DNA of 64,000 nt from Magnaporthiopsis rhizophila (lineage: Eukaryota > Ascomycota > Sordariomycetes > Magnaporthales > Magnaporthaceae), in assembly GCA_003049465.1 (NCBI GenBank), contig PYSS01000020.1:62001-126000 (forward strand). Direction: 5' to 3'. Position 1 is the first letter of the stretch, and each line of letters begins with the position of its first letter. Below are positions 1 to 10,684 of the stretch, one piece after another. The notes under the pieces are model-generated. The model saw nothing but the letters and a program-made list of their open reading frames with translations, did no database searches and had not been told where the DNA came from. The position numbers and the translations under genes are program-made.

Positions 1-3000
1 CTCCCTCCAATCTCAAGCTTTGACCACAACTGCCACCACCCCAATCCGGAGTGGTGTGTGGTGGTCTCGGTTGCGACGCTTTTTTTCTGGGGCTGAGTGA
101 CGCACACTGAAAGGGAACGTGCACGAGAAGGGGCAGCGCAGTTGTGTCCCCTCCCGGGAGGTCGGTCGGCTGTTCTATTTTGATCACCTAGAAAAAATGA
201 CATGGCAGGCAAAACCCGGGCTTCTGCTTTTACGGAGAGCCGGCTGGCGGCTATCAAAACGAGACCTGAGCGCGCACGCGCAGGAAAGATCGCCACGAAG
301 CGTGTGTTTTGAGACGACCCCGTTCTAAAATGTTCTCGAACCTCAGCCGCATAATGAACGGTCCCCGCCCAAGCAGAAGAGCACGGCTTGTGGGAAAACA
401 CAAAACACGGGAAAGAGAAAAAAAATGGACGCCGGCCGATTTATGCCCCGTCGTCTCGTCTTTCTCTCTCTCTATCCATGCATAGCGGTCCCACGGCGGC
501 GGGATGGCGACAGCATGGACCGGCGAGCGTCCGTCAGGGTATTTTATGCGCCCTGCGAAACCGCACAACCATGCCAAGTTGACTTAGCGCCCGGCTTCCA
601 ACGAGTTCCTTTTCCTCTTGCCCAACATTCATTTCCCCTGTCTGAACTGCCCGCCCTGCGTCGCTTATGCGGTTACACAATCATACCGCCAGGGGAGCCG
701 TCCCATTGAACCGTCCCATCTCCATCCTGATCCCTTCTAGGGTGAGGCTGATTCGCCAGCCCTCTCATTCAAGACAGAAACATGGACGTGGAGGCCCAGG
801 AAACAAAAAGAAACGCAAGGGAGCCTCCTTCCGGAAAAGCCGTGATGGGCGCCTTTGTTTTTTTGCCCCTCACCTGGCTGCCGAGAACCCTAGCAGGCAT
901 GTCCCTGTCGAAACCTCTGTCACCGTCCCTCTCGTCGCCGTTTCGCGGGAGCAGAGCCAAGAACGGAGTGCATATCCGACAGGGTCTCAGATGAACTATC
1001 TGGGCCCACCATGCCTATCTGGCCAAGGTAAGGTGGAGTTTTCTATTGTCACCTTGCGTGCCATATGGCGTATGAAAAAGGGGAATGAAAGGCCATCGGC
1101 AGTCGGGTCCCCTTTTTTTGTTGTTTTTTATTTGCTGTTTTGGGGGTGGGCTGGCTTTGGAGACTAGCCTGGGGAAATTTGCAGGGGCGGCAGAGCAGTC
1201 GACCGCGAAACGTCCACCACGAGTTTGTTTGCGTGCTTGTTACACCCCTGTCCTGCCCCGTTGGCAGCGACTTGTTCGTGTCCACTGGCGTGCGCAAGCG
1301 TGGACGCGGCCCAGAAGTTTCGTCCGATGACAAAACTCTGTCCTTCGGCATCAGAACCCAAATCTGATCTCCAAGAAAGAAGCTTGCCGTCCCCATCCCC
1401 TGCCCCCTTTTTTCCTTCTTCGCCCCGCGTTCTAGACGAGGCAAGGTCAAGGCTTTGCCTCCGCACTACAGCCATGTCCATCGCCCAGCCCTTGGGAACG
1501 GAACCTCCATCCATCCCATTGAACTTTGGCCGAGCCGAGTCTATTGTGCGGCCAGGCTCGTGGAGGAAATCGACGGCTCGTACACACGGGTCGGACCTCG
1601 TCGTCCTTCCTCCCTTTAGACGCGGCTCCTGATTTCGCAGTAACTATGGTTGATGTTTAAATTGCCCTGTTCTTCCTCCTACCACCTACCAAGTCCGGCA
1701 TCCCGGGGGAGAACACTATCGACGCCGCTTCCTATACGCCGAGCCGCATATACCTGCACTTTGTGACCTGCCCTGCCGTTGGGCGGTCTTAGCGACTGGG
1801 TTTAGGGGCTTGCATTTCCGGCCACGATCGAGACTTGGTGCTGTCATCGACCAAAGCCAATTCCGCCACCTGGTCGGTGGCGCTGGGGTCGAAAATGACA
1901 GACGCGGCGCACATGCATTCTGACCTATCCCAATTTTCGAGTCCGAGCTGGAGGGGAAGGAATATTCTCCGAAGAGGAGAAGGGAAGTGATCTGCGGTTT
2001 CGGCTAGCCAGCTCTGGCAACATCCTGCATGATCCCCTGGGCTGAGCTGAACCAAATGCCGTCAGGAACGCCCAAAAAGTGCTGACTTTGAAGGGACACA
2101 CCGGGGGGTTTGTTCCTATGGTCTGGAAAATCCCATGTCGATCCACCAACAACAAAAAGTCCCCTGCATCGGCCTGCCTCCTGCCCGACCCCAGGTCGGG
2201 ACATCAGCCTGTCCGGAGCGTGATTCCGAAGCTCGACATGGCCAGATGCATCAAAAACTGGACGGCAATGTCGGCGTTATCTTTCGACCAGTGCGGCCCA
2301 GACTCCTGGTTCCGGGCTCAGGCGTCTGATGTGTTGGGATCATAGATGCTGGTTGTTCCTTGAACAGACGGCATTCCCACCCCGATTTTCCATGGCATTT
2401 TGCCCGGGCTACGGTGATTTTATGCCCACTTTTGCTAGGTGTAGAGTTGCTAGGGGAAAAAAAAAAAACATTATTTTTGTCCCGGAGTACAATCTTTGGA
2501 CCCAACACTCCCATAGATCTCTTGTTACTTTTGCCAGCCAATGGTGCCGGCAATGAAAAGTGTCCATCCATCCCTTGCAGAGAAGTATCCATCACACATG
2601 ATAGACACGAGGAACACACACAGCCACATGGGCGAGCTGCAAGGGACTTTTTTTTTTTTTTGTTTTTCATTTCATTTCACCGCGAGACCCGCGACACAAC
2701 CCCCGGGGAGAAACCACGAGTTGCCCCGTCCCGCCCTACGTTCCTTTCAGGTTTTGCACCGGGTCTGAGTTCCGACGTTGCCCGCCCCTCCCATCTCCCC
2801 TCACGGGACACAAAGTGCAGGTGCAGGTACCGACGACCAATAGCAGACTGCGCCAGCCGGCAGGCAGGCAGGCGCTCAGTCACACCGCTCATCTGCTTTT
2901 GTGTAGCACATAAACCAACATCCCCTCCATTTTCACCCAACAAGAAGTAGAATCAATCCATCGAGTGTCGCCAATCCCCAGCCAGCCTTACCAGTGGATG

Positions 3001-3084
3001 CGACCGTGGCCCCAGCTACTGCACGCCCCAGTCACAGACGTTTGCTTGGCTCGGCTGTCATTTCCCAATCAATATCCATGCAAG

Positions 3085-3114
3085 GGAGAGAGAGAGAGAG
3101 AAAGAGAGAGAGGG
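3085..3114. repeat. GA dinucleotide microsatellite
   Basis: A run of GA dinucleotides with one interrupting A lies in the gene-free stretch. It is a simple-sequence repeat with no link to a coding region that I can see. Confidence 0.85.
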
Positions 3115-3592
3115 GCCAGCTGTTTTCCCCTCGTGGCTGAGCCTGCCTGCCCGGGACTTCATCTCCGGCCGGTCAGGGGGGATAATAGAAAAAAAAAGCA
3201 AAGTCATGTAACCCGGTTAGCCAACTACCCATGCATGTCTCTGCACGCACCTCCTCCTCCATCTCCCACCGCTACTCTGGGTGCTCTGCCCAACGACTCG
3301 CCTGTATGTCGGTCTCGGAGTAATCCCAGCAGCCCTTGGACAACGAAACGAGGCAAGGGGTAGCAGGTGGCTTGAACCTGTCTTACCGTTCATGCGCCCG
3401 GTTGGATACTGGTAGTACAGTACCGATAGGGATAGGCAAGTATGTGTTTGCTTGGCCAATAGACGGCTCGTACGTACGACCACCGCCGATCAGCTCGGGA
3501 TTTTTTTCCTTGGTATGTCTCCGAAGGCCGTGTCTAGACCGCATATCAGAGCATCAAAGCGCATCCTGTCCGGAAGTTGTCGGAACTGCGGC

Positions 3593-3616
3593 GCTGCTGA
3601 GCTGCTGAGCTGCTGA
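3593..3616. repeat. Three tandem copies of an octamer
   Basis: GCTGCTGA is repeated three times without mismatch, inside non-coding DNA about 270 bases downstream of the end of the MFS gene. It is probably a replication-slippage minisatellite. Confidence 0.8.
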
Positions 3617-3884
3617 TCGATACTCTTCTTTACTCCCAAACGGCCCTTTTCAGCCTTACCTTGACGTATATATCATGTCATATATCACTTGTCGCATCAG
3701 GGGCCGTATTACACTAGCGATCCTAGGAGCACCAGGCACCGGTCAGCCCCCCTAATGTCAAGGTGTCTGCCGGCGAAATAGTCGGCGCAACTCTGATTCT
3801 GGCAGATGAAGCACGCTCCACAAACATCCATGTTTTCTTATCGAGCCACAAGCTGCAAATCCGTCCTGATGGGTCACACACCCT

Positions 3885-5994
3885 CTAGATAACAGCACTG
3901 CTGTGATTCCTCTCTGGCATCCAGAGCCTTCCCCCTGGACCGCCGCCGGCATTCCCAACCGCCTTCTCCACGTCCCCTCCTCCTCCCCCCTGCTGCTGCG
4001 GCGGCGGCGCCAGATCTTTCTTTGCTCGTTTGGTCCCGCCCCGCGCGCGCTTGCTCTCGTTGCGCGCCGCGTCTTCGCGCATGCGGCGGATGAGGGGGCT
4101 GCGCGCGCGGATGCGCTCGCCGTACTTGTAAAACGCCAGCGGGATGGGGATGAGGACGACCTCGAGCAGTCCCAGGAGCGTGCCCGCCCACCGCGGCGTC
4201 AGCGCCGCGTACATGGACGGGCCGAAGAGCGGGAACGTGGCGCCGAAAACGGACCGGATGACGGCGTTGCCCGCCATGGCGGACGCCGAGTAGATGCCGT
4301 ACGCGCCCGCGATGTAGTTGCTGCCGTAGATGAAGCAGAGCGTGTTGCCGCCGCCGAACGGGATCCCCGCCGCGATCGGCACAGCCCAGTGGATGCTGAC
4401 GGGCAGCGACGTCCAGGCGAAGATGAGCTGGCCGATGGGCGCCAGCACCGCGCCGATCACCATGAGGCTGGCTGCCGCCTCGGGCCGGGGACGGCCCGTC
4501 TCCGGGTCGCGCGGGTGCGCATTGATGAGACGCCGACAGAGCGGCTCCGCCGCGATGGCGATGAGCGTGCCGATCCCCTGCCCCAAGAAGGACAGGCCCG
4601 TCATGCCGACAGACCAGCCGCGGTGTTGCGCAAACACGACAGGGTACGCGACGAAGCAGAGATACAGGATGCCGTATATGATGGATATCCACGTGTTGAA
4701 AAACCACAAGATGGGCTCGGTGAAGGCAAGCACGAAAGGGCGGCCGAGGTTGAGCTTCACCAGGTCCGCCTTGGACATCTTCCTCTCGTCGTAGCGGCTC
4801 CACCAGCGGTCGTCGTCCGTCTCCTTCCGGCGCCTGGCCGCTTTGGCCTGGAGGATGACGGGCGCGTACGTCTCCTTGACGGTCACCATCAGGACGGCGG
4901 TCACGCCCGCGAGAATCAGCGCCAGCCAGTGGTTCCAGCGCCAGCCCAGAAATTGGGATACGAAACCTCCTATCAGCGGACCCGTGATGGGTCCGTTGAA
5001 AGGGGCAATGCTCCAGAGCGACATGCACAGCGCACGGTACTCCTCGTTCGAGATGTCGACGATGGTGCCGGTCGCGTTTGTGATCATGACAGCCCCGAAG
5101 AGAGATCTGCCAGATGTTAGTGCCGATGAAATGGCCCGATAGAGGGAGACGACGATACAAGCTCGAGGCAAGAACTCACCCAAAAAATCTAACGACAATG
5201 ATCCCCCACAAAGACGTGGCCACGCCTGTCGGAATCACGAGGAGCGTAAAGACGGACATGCAGCATATGTACAACGGCCTGCGTCCGTACAGTTCGCTCA
5301 GCGGTGCCATGACGATGCTGCCGACAGCGAGCCCCATCAGGTAGCTCGTGACCCCCAGCGTCGCAATGGTCGTGCTCTGAACGTCAAACTCGGCCATGAG
5401 GAGCGGTATCGCTGCGGTATAACTAGTGCTGTACAAGACCACGACCCAGGTCGAGAAGGAGACGCAGAAGATGACCCAACCGCGATAGAGGATCGGCCAG
5501 GAACGCGGGTTGTCGCCAACCCCGCCGCCATCTCCGTCTTTGCCGTCCAGGTCGGCATCACCACATTCGTCGAACACGACCTCGTACTCGGGGGCCCGGG
5601 AGGCCGCGCTTCGAGCACTGACGGTAGTCCGAGGCCGCGATAGCGGCTCGATATCCACAAACTCATCGTGCTCGTCGTCGTGCTCGTTCTGGTTATGCCG
5701 CCCCAAACCATGGTTGCTGGCGCCGGGTAGAGAGCCGCGCTCGGATCGTGTACCGGAGCTTGTTCGGTGCTGCAGACTTGTACGGGCGCCTGCGGGTGGC
5801 TTTAGAGGCTCTAGTTGAGCCGCAGTCTTGATGCCATGCCCGTGTTCTATCTCGGTCACAGACCCCAGCCTGCTGCGAGCGGGACTGTCGTCCGGCCTAG
5901 CTGATGCTTCTGATAGAGAGGTAACAGAGCCTGCGTCATCGGGGTCCTTCTCGGCCTTCTCCAGATTTTTATCAGGAGCCGCCATCTGCGGCAT
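3885..5994 (-). CDS. MFS drug/polyamine transporter, DHA1 type
   Basis: Predicted plasma-membrane proton antiporter of the DHA1 family (Flu1/Tpo-like), which exports drugs, polyamines or metabolites. Exons are 5994-5180 and 5106-3885, with a 73-nt intron (GTGAGT donor, CAG acceptor, phase 2) that rejoins RFFG to SLFG. The product has 678 aa. Residues 1 to about 165 are hydrophilic, rich in Ser, Arg and acidic residues, and probably cytosolic. The membrane core follows, with the family signature ending in APLSELYGRRP near residues 217-240, then about 12 hydrophobic segments and a basic Gln/Gly-rich tail. The start at 5994 is the first ATG of the exon; the frame is open further upstream but only from a TTG. 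The substrate cannot be read from sequence. It stands alone, with no biosynthetic neighbours. Confidence 0.88.
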
Positions 5995-8290
5995 CGTGAC
6001 GTCGACTATCCCTTTCCAGCACCGGGCACTCAGATTCCAAACTCCCAGCTTGAGAGTTCGAATATGCAATCAAATAAAGCCAAAGAGATATAAAGTGAAG
6101 ATATATGGTACAACTAGTTCGAAGAAACTGTATAGAGCCGCTACGAGGCGAAGACGAGAGTAAAATATAATGGGTAGACAAACATCGGAATACAGCAATC
6201 CCCGGTAAGGACCCACAACCCGACTGACAGCCAGACGTGTGGCATGCCAGGATTAGGAGCCCCAGGTCCAAAGATCCGTGAGCGGGATAGAAGCCAAGAC
6301 CTCTATCTGGCGATTGTCGTTCTCAGAATGGGTATGTGCAAAAGGCAAAAAAATGAAGCCCCAGGGGAAGGGGGCCTGGAAGGGTATGTATGTATGTAAA
6401 TGATCGAGATCATGGATGGGCCCCAGCAAGCAAGTCCGAAGCTCGGGAGTGAACTGGATTTTCCAAAAAGGCACCAACCGTCATGGCGCAGCGGGCACGT
6501 CAGGTGCTGCTGCCCTAGGTAGTGAGTAGAAAGATGAGCAACAGCGGCAGCGACGGGTCTCGGCCCTTTGGTCTAGCTCCACTTGGTAACTGCCCGCCAC
6601 CCGCCGGAGCATTCTTCTGCGCAAGCCCGCGTTGCCGAGGGGGGACGCACAAACAAGTCATATGCGGCGTGGTGGTGGTGTCTGACCAACCTCGCATGGT
6701 CGAGGAGACAAAAAAAGAGGGGCGGCGGCGGCGGGCGGGCTATCGGCCGCCGACGTCCATCCCGCCACCGGCGGTAGCGCGGCCGTGCTTCTGCCGTTCT
6801 GTGTCATCATGAGAAGCGGCGCATTGTTTGCCCATGATGCGCACCTATGGGTGTGGTGTGGTGTGGTGGTGGTGTGGTGAGGTTGGGAAGCGCCACCCAA
6901 AAAGAGCAACTTTTTGGTTTCCTGCCGCCGCCGCCCCCGCTTTTCAATGGCCAAACTACTTGTAGCCGCCAGCTAGCTCGCACACCAAACACCCTCAGGC
7001 GGCGATGTTCCGCACCTCGCAACTTTTCCCGCCGGTCCCGCGAATAAAAATCCGGGAATAGCGGGATTGAAGAGGCTTTTTTTTTCTGATCGGGTCATAC
7101 GTACCTAGCGGTGCGGTGCGGCCAGCGCCTGTGATGCGGCACGGCATGACCACTCGAAAGGCCCGGCGGCCGGCTGAGACGCACTTCTGTTGGACTCGCT
7201 TGGAATTAATAGAGGTGTGAGCATGGGCGTGACGAGATGGGAAGCCACCGGCTGCAGAGAGTGCGGGGCTGCGGTTTGGAGTCATGGAGGCATATGTATG
7301 GCGAGCTCGTCACCGCTTCCCAGGCCGATCATATATCGCGACACCAACGGACGGCTCCTTGAAAACGCTCAGCTTCGGTTCCACGACTCGGAGATGGTGC
7401 GAGATCCAAAAAAGTTGGGCTTCCTTATTTCCGATGGCAGTCTGAGCGAGCCCCAGCGATCCGGTCAAAAGAACCCCATGATAGGGATGCCAATCTTCAT
7501 TGGACGTTTAAGTTTGATGGAGGTGTCATCGGCTCCACCGGTTGCGGAAATGTGCCACATCGCGCCAGAAGCGCTAGCTTCAAAATAAAACCCCGCTTTG
7601 GCGCTTACCGGCCCCACTTGCCACATGAGGTCGCGCACACACTTGTCGATTTGTCGTCACACCGACCCCCCGCATGGCAACTGCATGAGTTCCGATATCG
7701 TCCCTGCAAAGTCCCTAGACCCAGCACACCCAGAATAGATGATCATGTTTTTAGCGGCGACCAAGTCGCATTATCATCATCGATATTACTACTAAGGAGA
7801 GTTATCTGCTGAAGAGCGCGCCGTCCTATACAGAGCACATCTCACAAAGCTTCCTCTTCCCGTGTTCCCACGCCCAAATGTCAGCGCCGCAGATGCGTGC
7901 GTACCATCTTCACATCCATAATTCCAACCTCCAGCTCTTATGTACTCGCGGTCAGAGCCGCACACTCGAAGCTAGGTCCAGTCCAAAAACGCAAGCGAAT
8001 GAATAAAGTAACACGGCGACCGAAACCCGATCGGTAGGCGAAACTCCTCATCGCCACTGAACGCCCTCGCATTCTCCCATCATGAGCCCGCCCCGCTGTA
8101 TGAGATCCCACAACCCATTTGGCACAAAGGTCACATGAAAACAGAAATGCAACGAGAAAAACGCAAACATGAAGGGTAAGACAGATGAAAATGAAGGCAT
8201 GGTTGTATGGGTACGAACAAAAGGAAGAGAAGAACATCGGGGAAAGAAAACACAGCAGGTGCAGTTGTTGATATAAGTACATACCCGCCA
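5995..8290. other. Intergenic, MFS upstream and HPC2 downstream flank
   Basis: There is no supported gene in these 2.3 kb. A minus-strand TATA-like string lies near 6086-6095, roughly 95 bases before the transporter ATG. A GTGGT-rich minisatellite lies at about 6848-6880. Short open frames here have no recognisable domain and overlap on both strands. Confidence 0.55.
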
Positions 8291-10684
8291 TTAGAGGTCG
8301 ATAACCATGGCGGACGACAGGGGGACGTTGGGGCTGGGCGAACCGAGCCCGTAACTGTTGGAGCTTGGCTTCATGGACGCCAGTCGAGCCTGTTTCTCAC
8401 GCTCTTGCTTCTCGCGCTCGATCTGCTCCTTCTCAAGCTTTGTGATGCGAGGCTTCCGTCCGGTCGAGCCGCCGCGCGAGCCAGGCCCGCCGCCGCGGCT
8501 GCCACGCCCGGAGGCACCACCGCGGGTAGACGCGCGAGTTGCGCCGCCGCGGCTTCCACGGCCACCCCGTCCGCGTTTAGGAGGACCTTCGGATCTAAAT
8601 GTGTTCAGGAAGGTCAGCCAAAGTTGCAGGTGGTGCAAAGTCCTTCCAGGAGAAGAGATAACTTGATGAAGGAGGGTCTGTGGTCGGACAAGGGACACAT
8701 ACCCAGGTGCAGGCTTCTCCACTTCGGGAATCAGCGGGCCTGAATACACGAAGAATCCGTCCTTGCTGGCAGCTGCCTGCTCCTCCCAGAGCATCTCCGA
8801 GTCGTCGACAAAGTCGTCCTCTTTGTCATACTCGTCCTCTTTGAAGTTACGCTTACGGCGGATCTTTTTGGCGGGGGCATCGTCAGCTGCGCCGTCCGGG
8901 CCGCTGGCCGCCGCCGCCGCCGCCGCCGCCGCGTTGCCGTTCTCTGCGTTGCTCTCATCTCCGCCCGACTCTTGGTCCGTCTCCTCGTCTCCCGTCTCAC
9001 GACCAGACCCCGCCTTCTCGTTTTTCTCAAGCGCGGATGCCGCAGCCGCAATCCGCGCTTTACGGTCACGGTGCGCGGCCTCGCGAGGATGGAGGGCATC
9101 CCAGCCATATTTGTCCTCCGCCATGCGCATGAAGTTAACGTATTTGTTGGTCTCGCCGTTTAAGGCAATCTCGAGAATAATCGATGGCGCCTGCTTCTTA
9201 TCCGCCGGATTCACCTTTCCAAAGTCGAGAATCGATCGCTCATTGCCATCGTCTGGGAAGTCTGGAATCGGAGGCATCGCGACACCGGATGCTCTGGGTG
9301 AGGACACCGAGCTAGTGCCCTTTTGCTGTTTGCGCTCCTGGAGGACCATCGAGTGCACCTTCTTGCTTGGTGCAGATGCAGGCGCTGCTGCCGCGGCATC
9401 CCCGTCCTTCGATGCAGCCGACGAAGTCGACTTCGCAGTGTCTGACCCCTTTGCGGAAACTGGAGGCGCTTTGCGTGAAGGAATAGCCGATCCGGTCGAT
9501 TTCCTCGTTGCCTTGGTTACCTCGGAGGCCGGCGCGGTCTTGGACTTGGTTCCCTCTGTCGACGCCGTCTTGGTTTTGTTGTTGGCTGATGCCGTATTTC
9601 CCTTGGTTCCCTCAGGAGCCGCCTTGGTCTCCTTGGTTTCCTGAGCGGGCTTAATCTCGGCCGCGGGCGCAGGCTGTTTAGATTCGCTGGCGGGCGGAAC
9701 GACTGTGGGTGCAGGGCGGTGGGCGGGCACGGTTGTGACGGCAAACGATGCGTTGCGCACAGTGGTGGACGGCGAAGTCGGCGTCGATGTGGACTCTGGG
9801 AACCGGCCGAATGGCTGATTAGGAACAGGAGGGGAGCGCATCTGTGTCGTTGGGACTGGGTCGACTAAGCTGGCTATCGACGGTGACGCGCTTGCGCGGT
9901 TGGGCATTTGCGAAGGGGCACGGGGAGAACCGAGCGGGCCGGTGCCGTAGGGGTCGCGAGCGAGCATCGTCTCGCGAACGGGGTCATAGTTGGATCGTAC
10001 CGGATCGTAAGACTGGCCGCTAGTCCTCTGAGGTGGTGAGAGCTGAGGAGGAGGAGGAGAATCCTCGTTCAGGATATTACGCATGGATCCAGGCATTGCT
10101 TCACGCTTGACAGTCGGTTTTGGGGCAGGCGGGGGTGGTTGCTGCTGGGCTTGCTGCGGGCGGACTGGAGGGTCAAGATCCATACGCATCGAGGCCAGCT
10201 CTGTGATTTTGGGCTGGCGAAGGGTCTCGGGGCCGGTCGAGAACGACCTGCTTTCCCGGTCCAGGGCGCCGTCAGCGTCTGTTGGCGGTGCCTTCCGTTT
10301 GCGTTGGACGGGAGGAGCGTTGGGATCCCTAGGCTTCCTAGGCTTTCGTTGTTTGGTGGGAGCTTCTGTGTTGTCAATCGAGCTTCCTTCAACGGGAGCT
10401 CCGGCAGCAGCGGCAGCCTTCTTTGCGGCAGCGGCGGCGGCGGCGGCGCCCGGTTTTCGCCCGGGCTTCTTGCGAGGAACCCCAGCAGCAGTCAAGGGAA
10501 CATTAGGTTGGGGTTCGGATTGCTGGAGGAGCCCAAATCTGGCTTGGGCTGCCGTGTCCACTACAATCTCGTCGCCCATAGCGATGTTGGCACGGCCTTG
10601 GTGTAGGCGCGACGGGGAACCTGGATCCGAAATCGAGCCTGAGGGAGGAGACGAGAGCGATGGCGATGAGCTGTACTGTGCCAT
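8291..10684 (-). CDS. hpc2: HIR histone-chaperone complex subunit Hpc2 (ubinuclein/HRD family)
   Basis: Nuclear protein of the HIR complex, which deposits histone H3-H4 outside S phase and represses histone genes. The key evidence is the Hpc2-related domain near residues 600-635, with KKIRRKRNFKEDEYDKEDDF followed by VDDSEMLWEE, the acidic motif shared with ubinuclein. Exons are 10684-8703 and 8594-8291. The 108-nt intron (GTATGT donor, TAG acceptor) is a multiple of three and contains no stop, so an unspliced reading would wrongly add 36 residues. The spliced product is 761 aa. The N-terminal two thirds are low complexity: AT-hook-like KPGRKPG, poly-Ala from GCC repeats, and Pro/Ser/Thr-rich sequence. 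The C-terminus is an RGG-box region followed by a charged helix. Family assignment is firm; the symbol follows yeast. Confidence 0.87.
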   Translation of the reverse strand: MAQYSSSPSLSSPPSGSISDPGSPSRLHQGRANIAMGDEIVVDTAAQARFGLLQQSEPQPNVPLTAAGVPRKKPGRKPGAAAAAAAAKKAAAAAGAPVEGSSIDNTEAPTKQRKPRKPRDPNAPPVQRKRKAPPTDADGALDRESRSFSTGPETLRQPKITELASMRMDLDPPVRPQQAQQQPPPPAPKPTVKREAMPGSMRNILNEDSPPPPQLSPPQRTSGQSYDPVRSNYDPVRETMLARDPYGTGPLGSPRAPSQMPNRASASPSIASLVDPVPTTQMRSPPVPNQPFGRFPESTSTPTSPSTTVRNASFAVTTVPAHRPAPTVVPPASESKQPAPAAEIKPAQETKETKAAPEGTKGNTASANNKTKTASTEGTKSKTAPASEVTKATRKSTGSAIPSRKAPPVSAKGSDTAKSTSSAASKDGDAAAAAPASAPSKKVHSMVLQERKQQKGTSSVSSPRASGVAMPPIPDFPDDGNERSILDFGKVNPADKKQAPSIILEIALNGETNKYVNFMRMAEDKYGWDALHPREAAHRDRKARIAAAASALEKNEKAGSGRETGDEETDQESGGDESNAENGNAAAAAAAAASGPDGAADDAPAKKIRRKRNFKEDEYDKEDDFVDDSEMLWEEQAAASKDGFFVYSGPLIPEVEKPAPGYVSLVRPQTLLHQVISSPGRTLHHLQLWLTFLNTFRSEGPPKRGRGGRGSRGGATRASTRGGASGRGSRGGGPGSRGGSTGRKPRITKLEKEQIEREKQEREKQARLASMKPSSNSYGLGSPSPNVPLSSAMVIDL

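Larger units (their letters stand above)
1..3884. other. Gene-free stretch at window start
   Basis: I see no convincing gene here. The open frames are short, overlap on both strands, often start at non-ATG codons and match no family I recognise. It holds a GA microsatellite (about 3085-3114), an A-tract near 2458-2468, a T-tract near 2648-2661, and three perfect tandem copies of the octamer GCTGCTGA at 3593-3616. It probably includes the 3' flank of the MFS gene, which ends at 3885 on the minus strand, and regulatory DNA of a gene outside the window. Confidence 0.55.

Noticed and set aside
3903..5120. 405-codon open frame antisense to the MFS transporter
   Set aside because: It is Arg/Asp-rich with no domain, and the opposite strand encodes a clear transporter.
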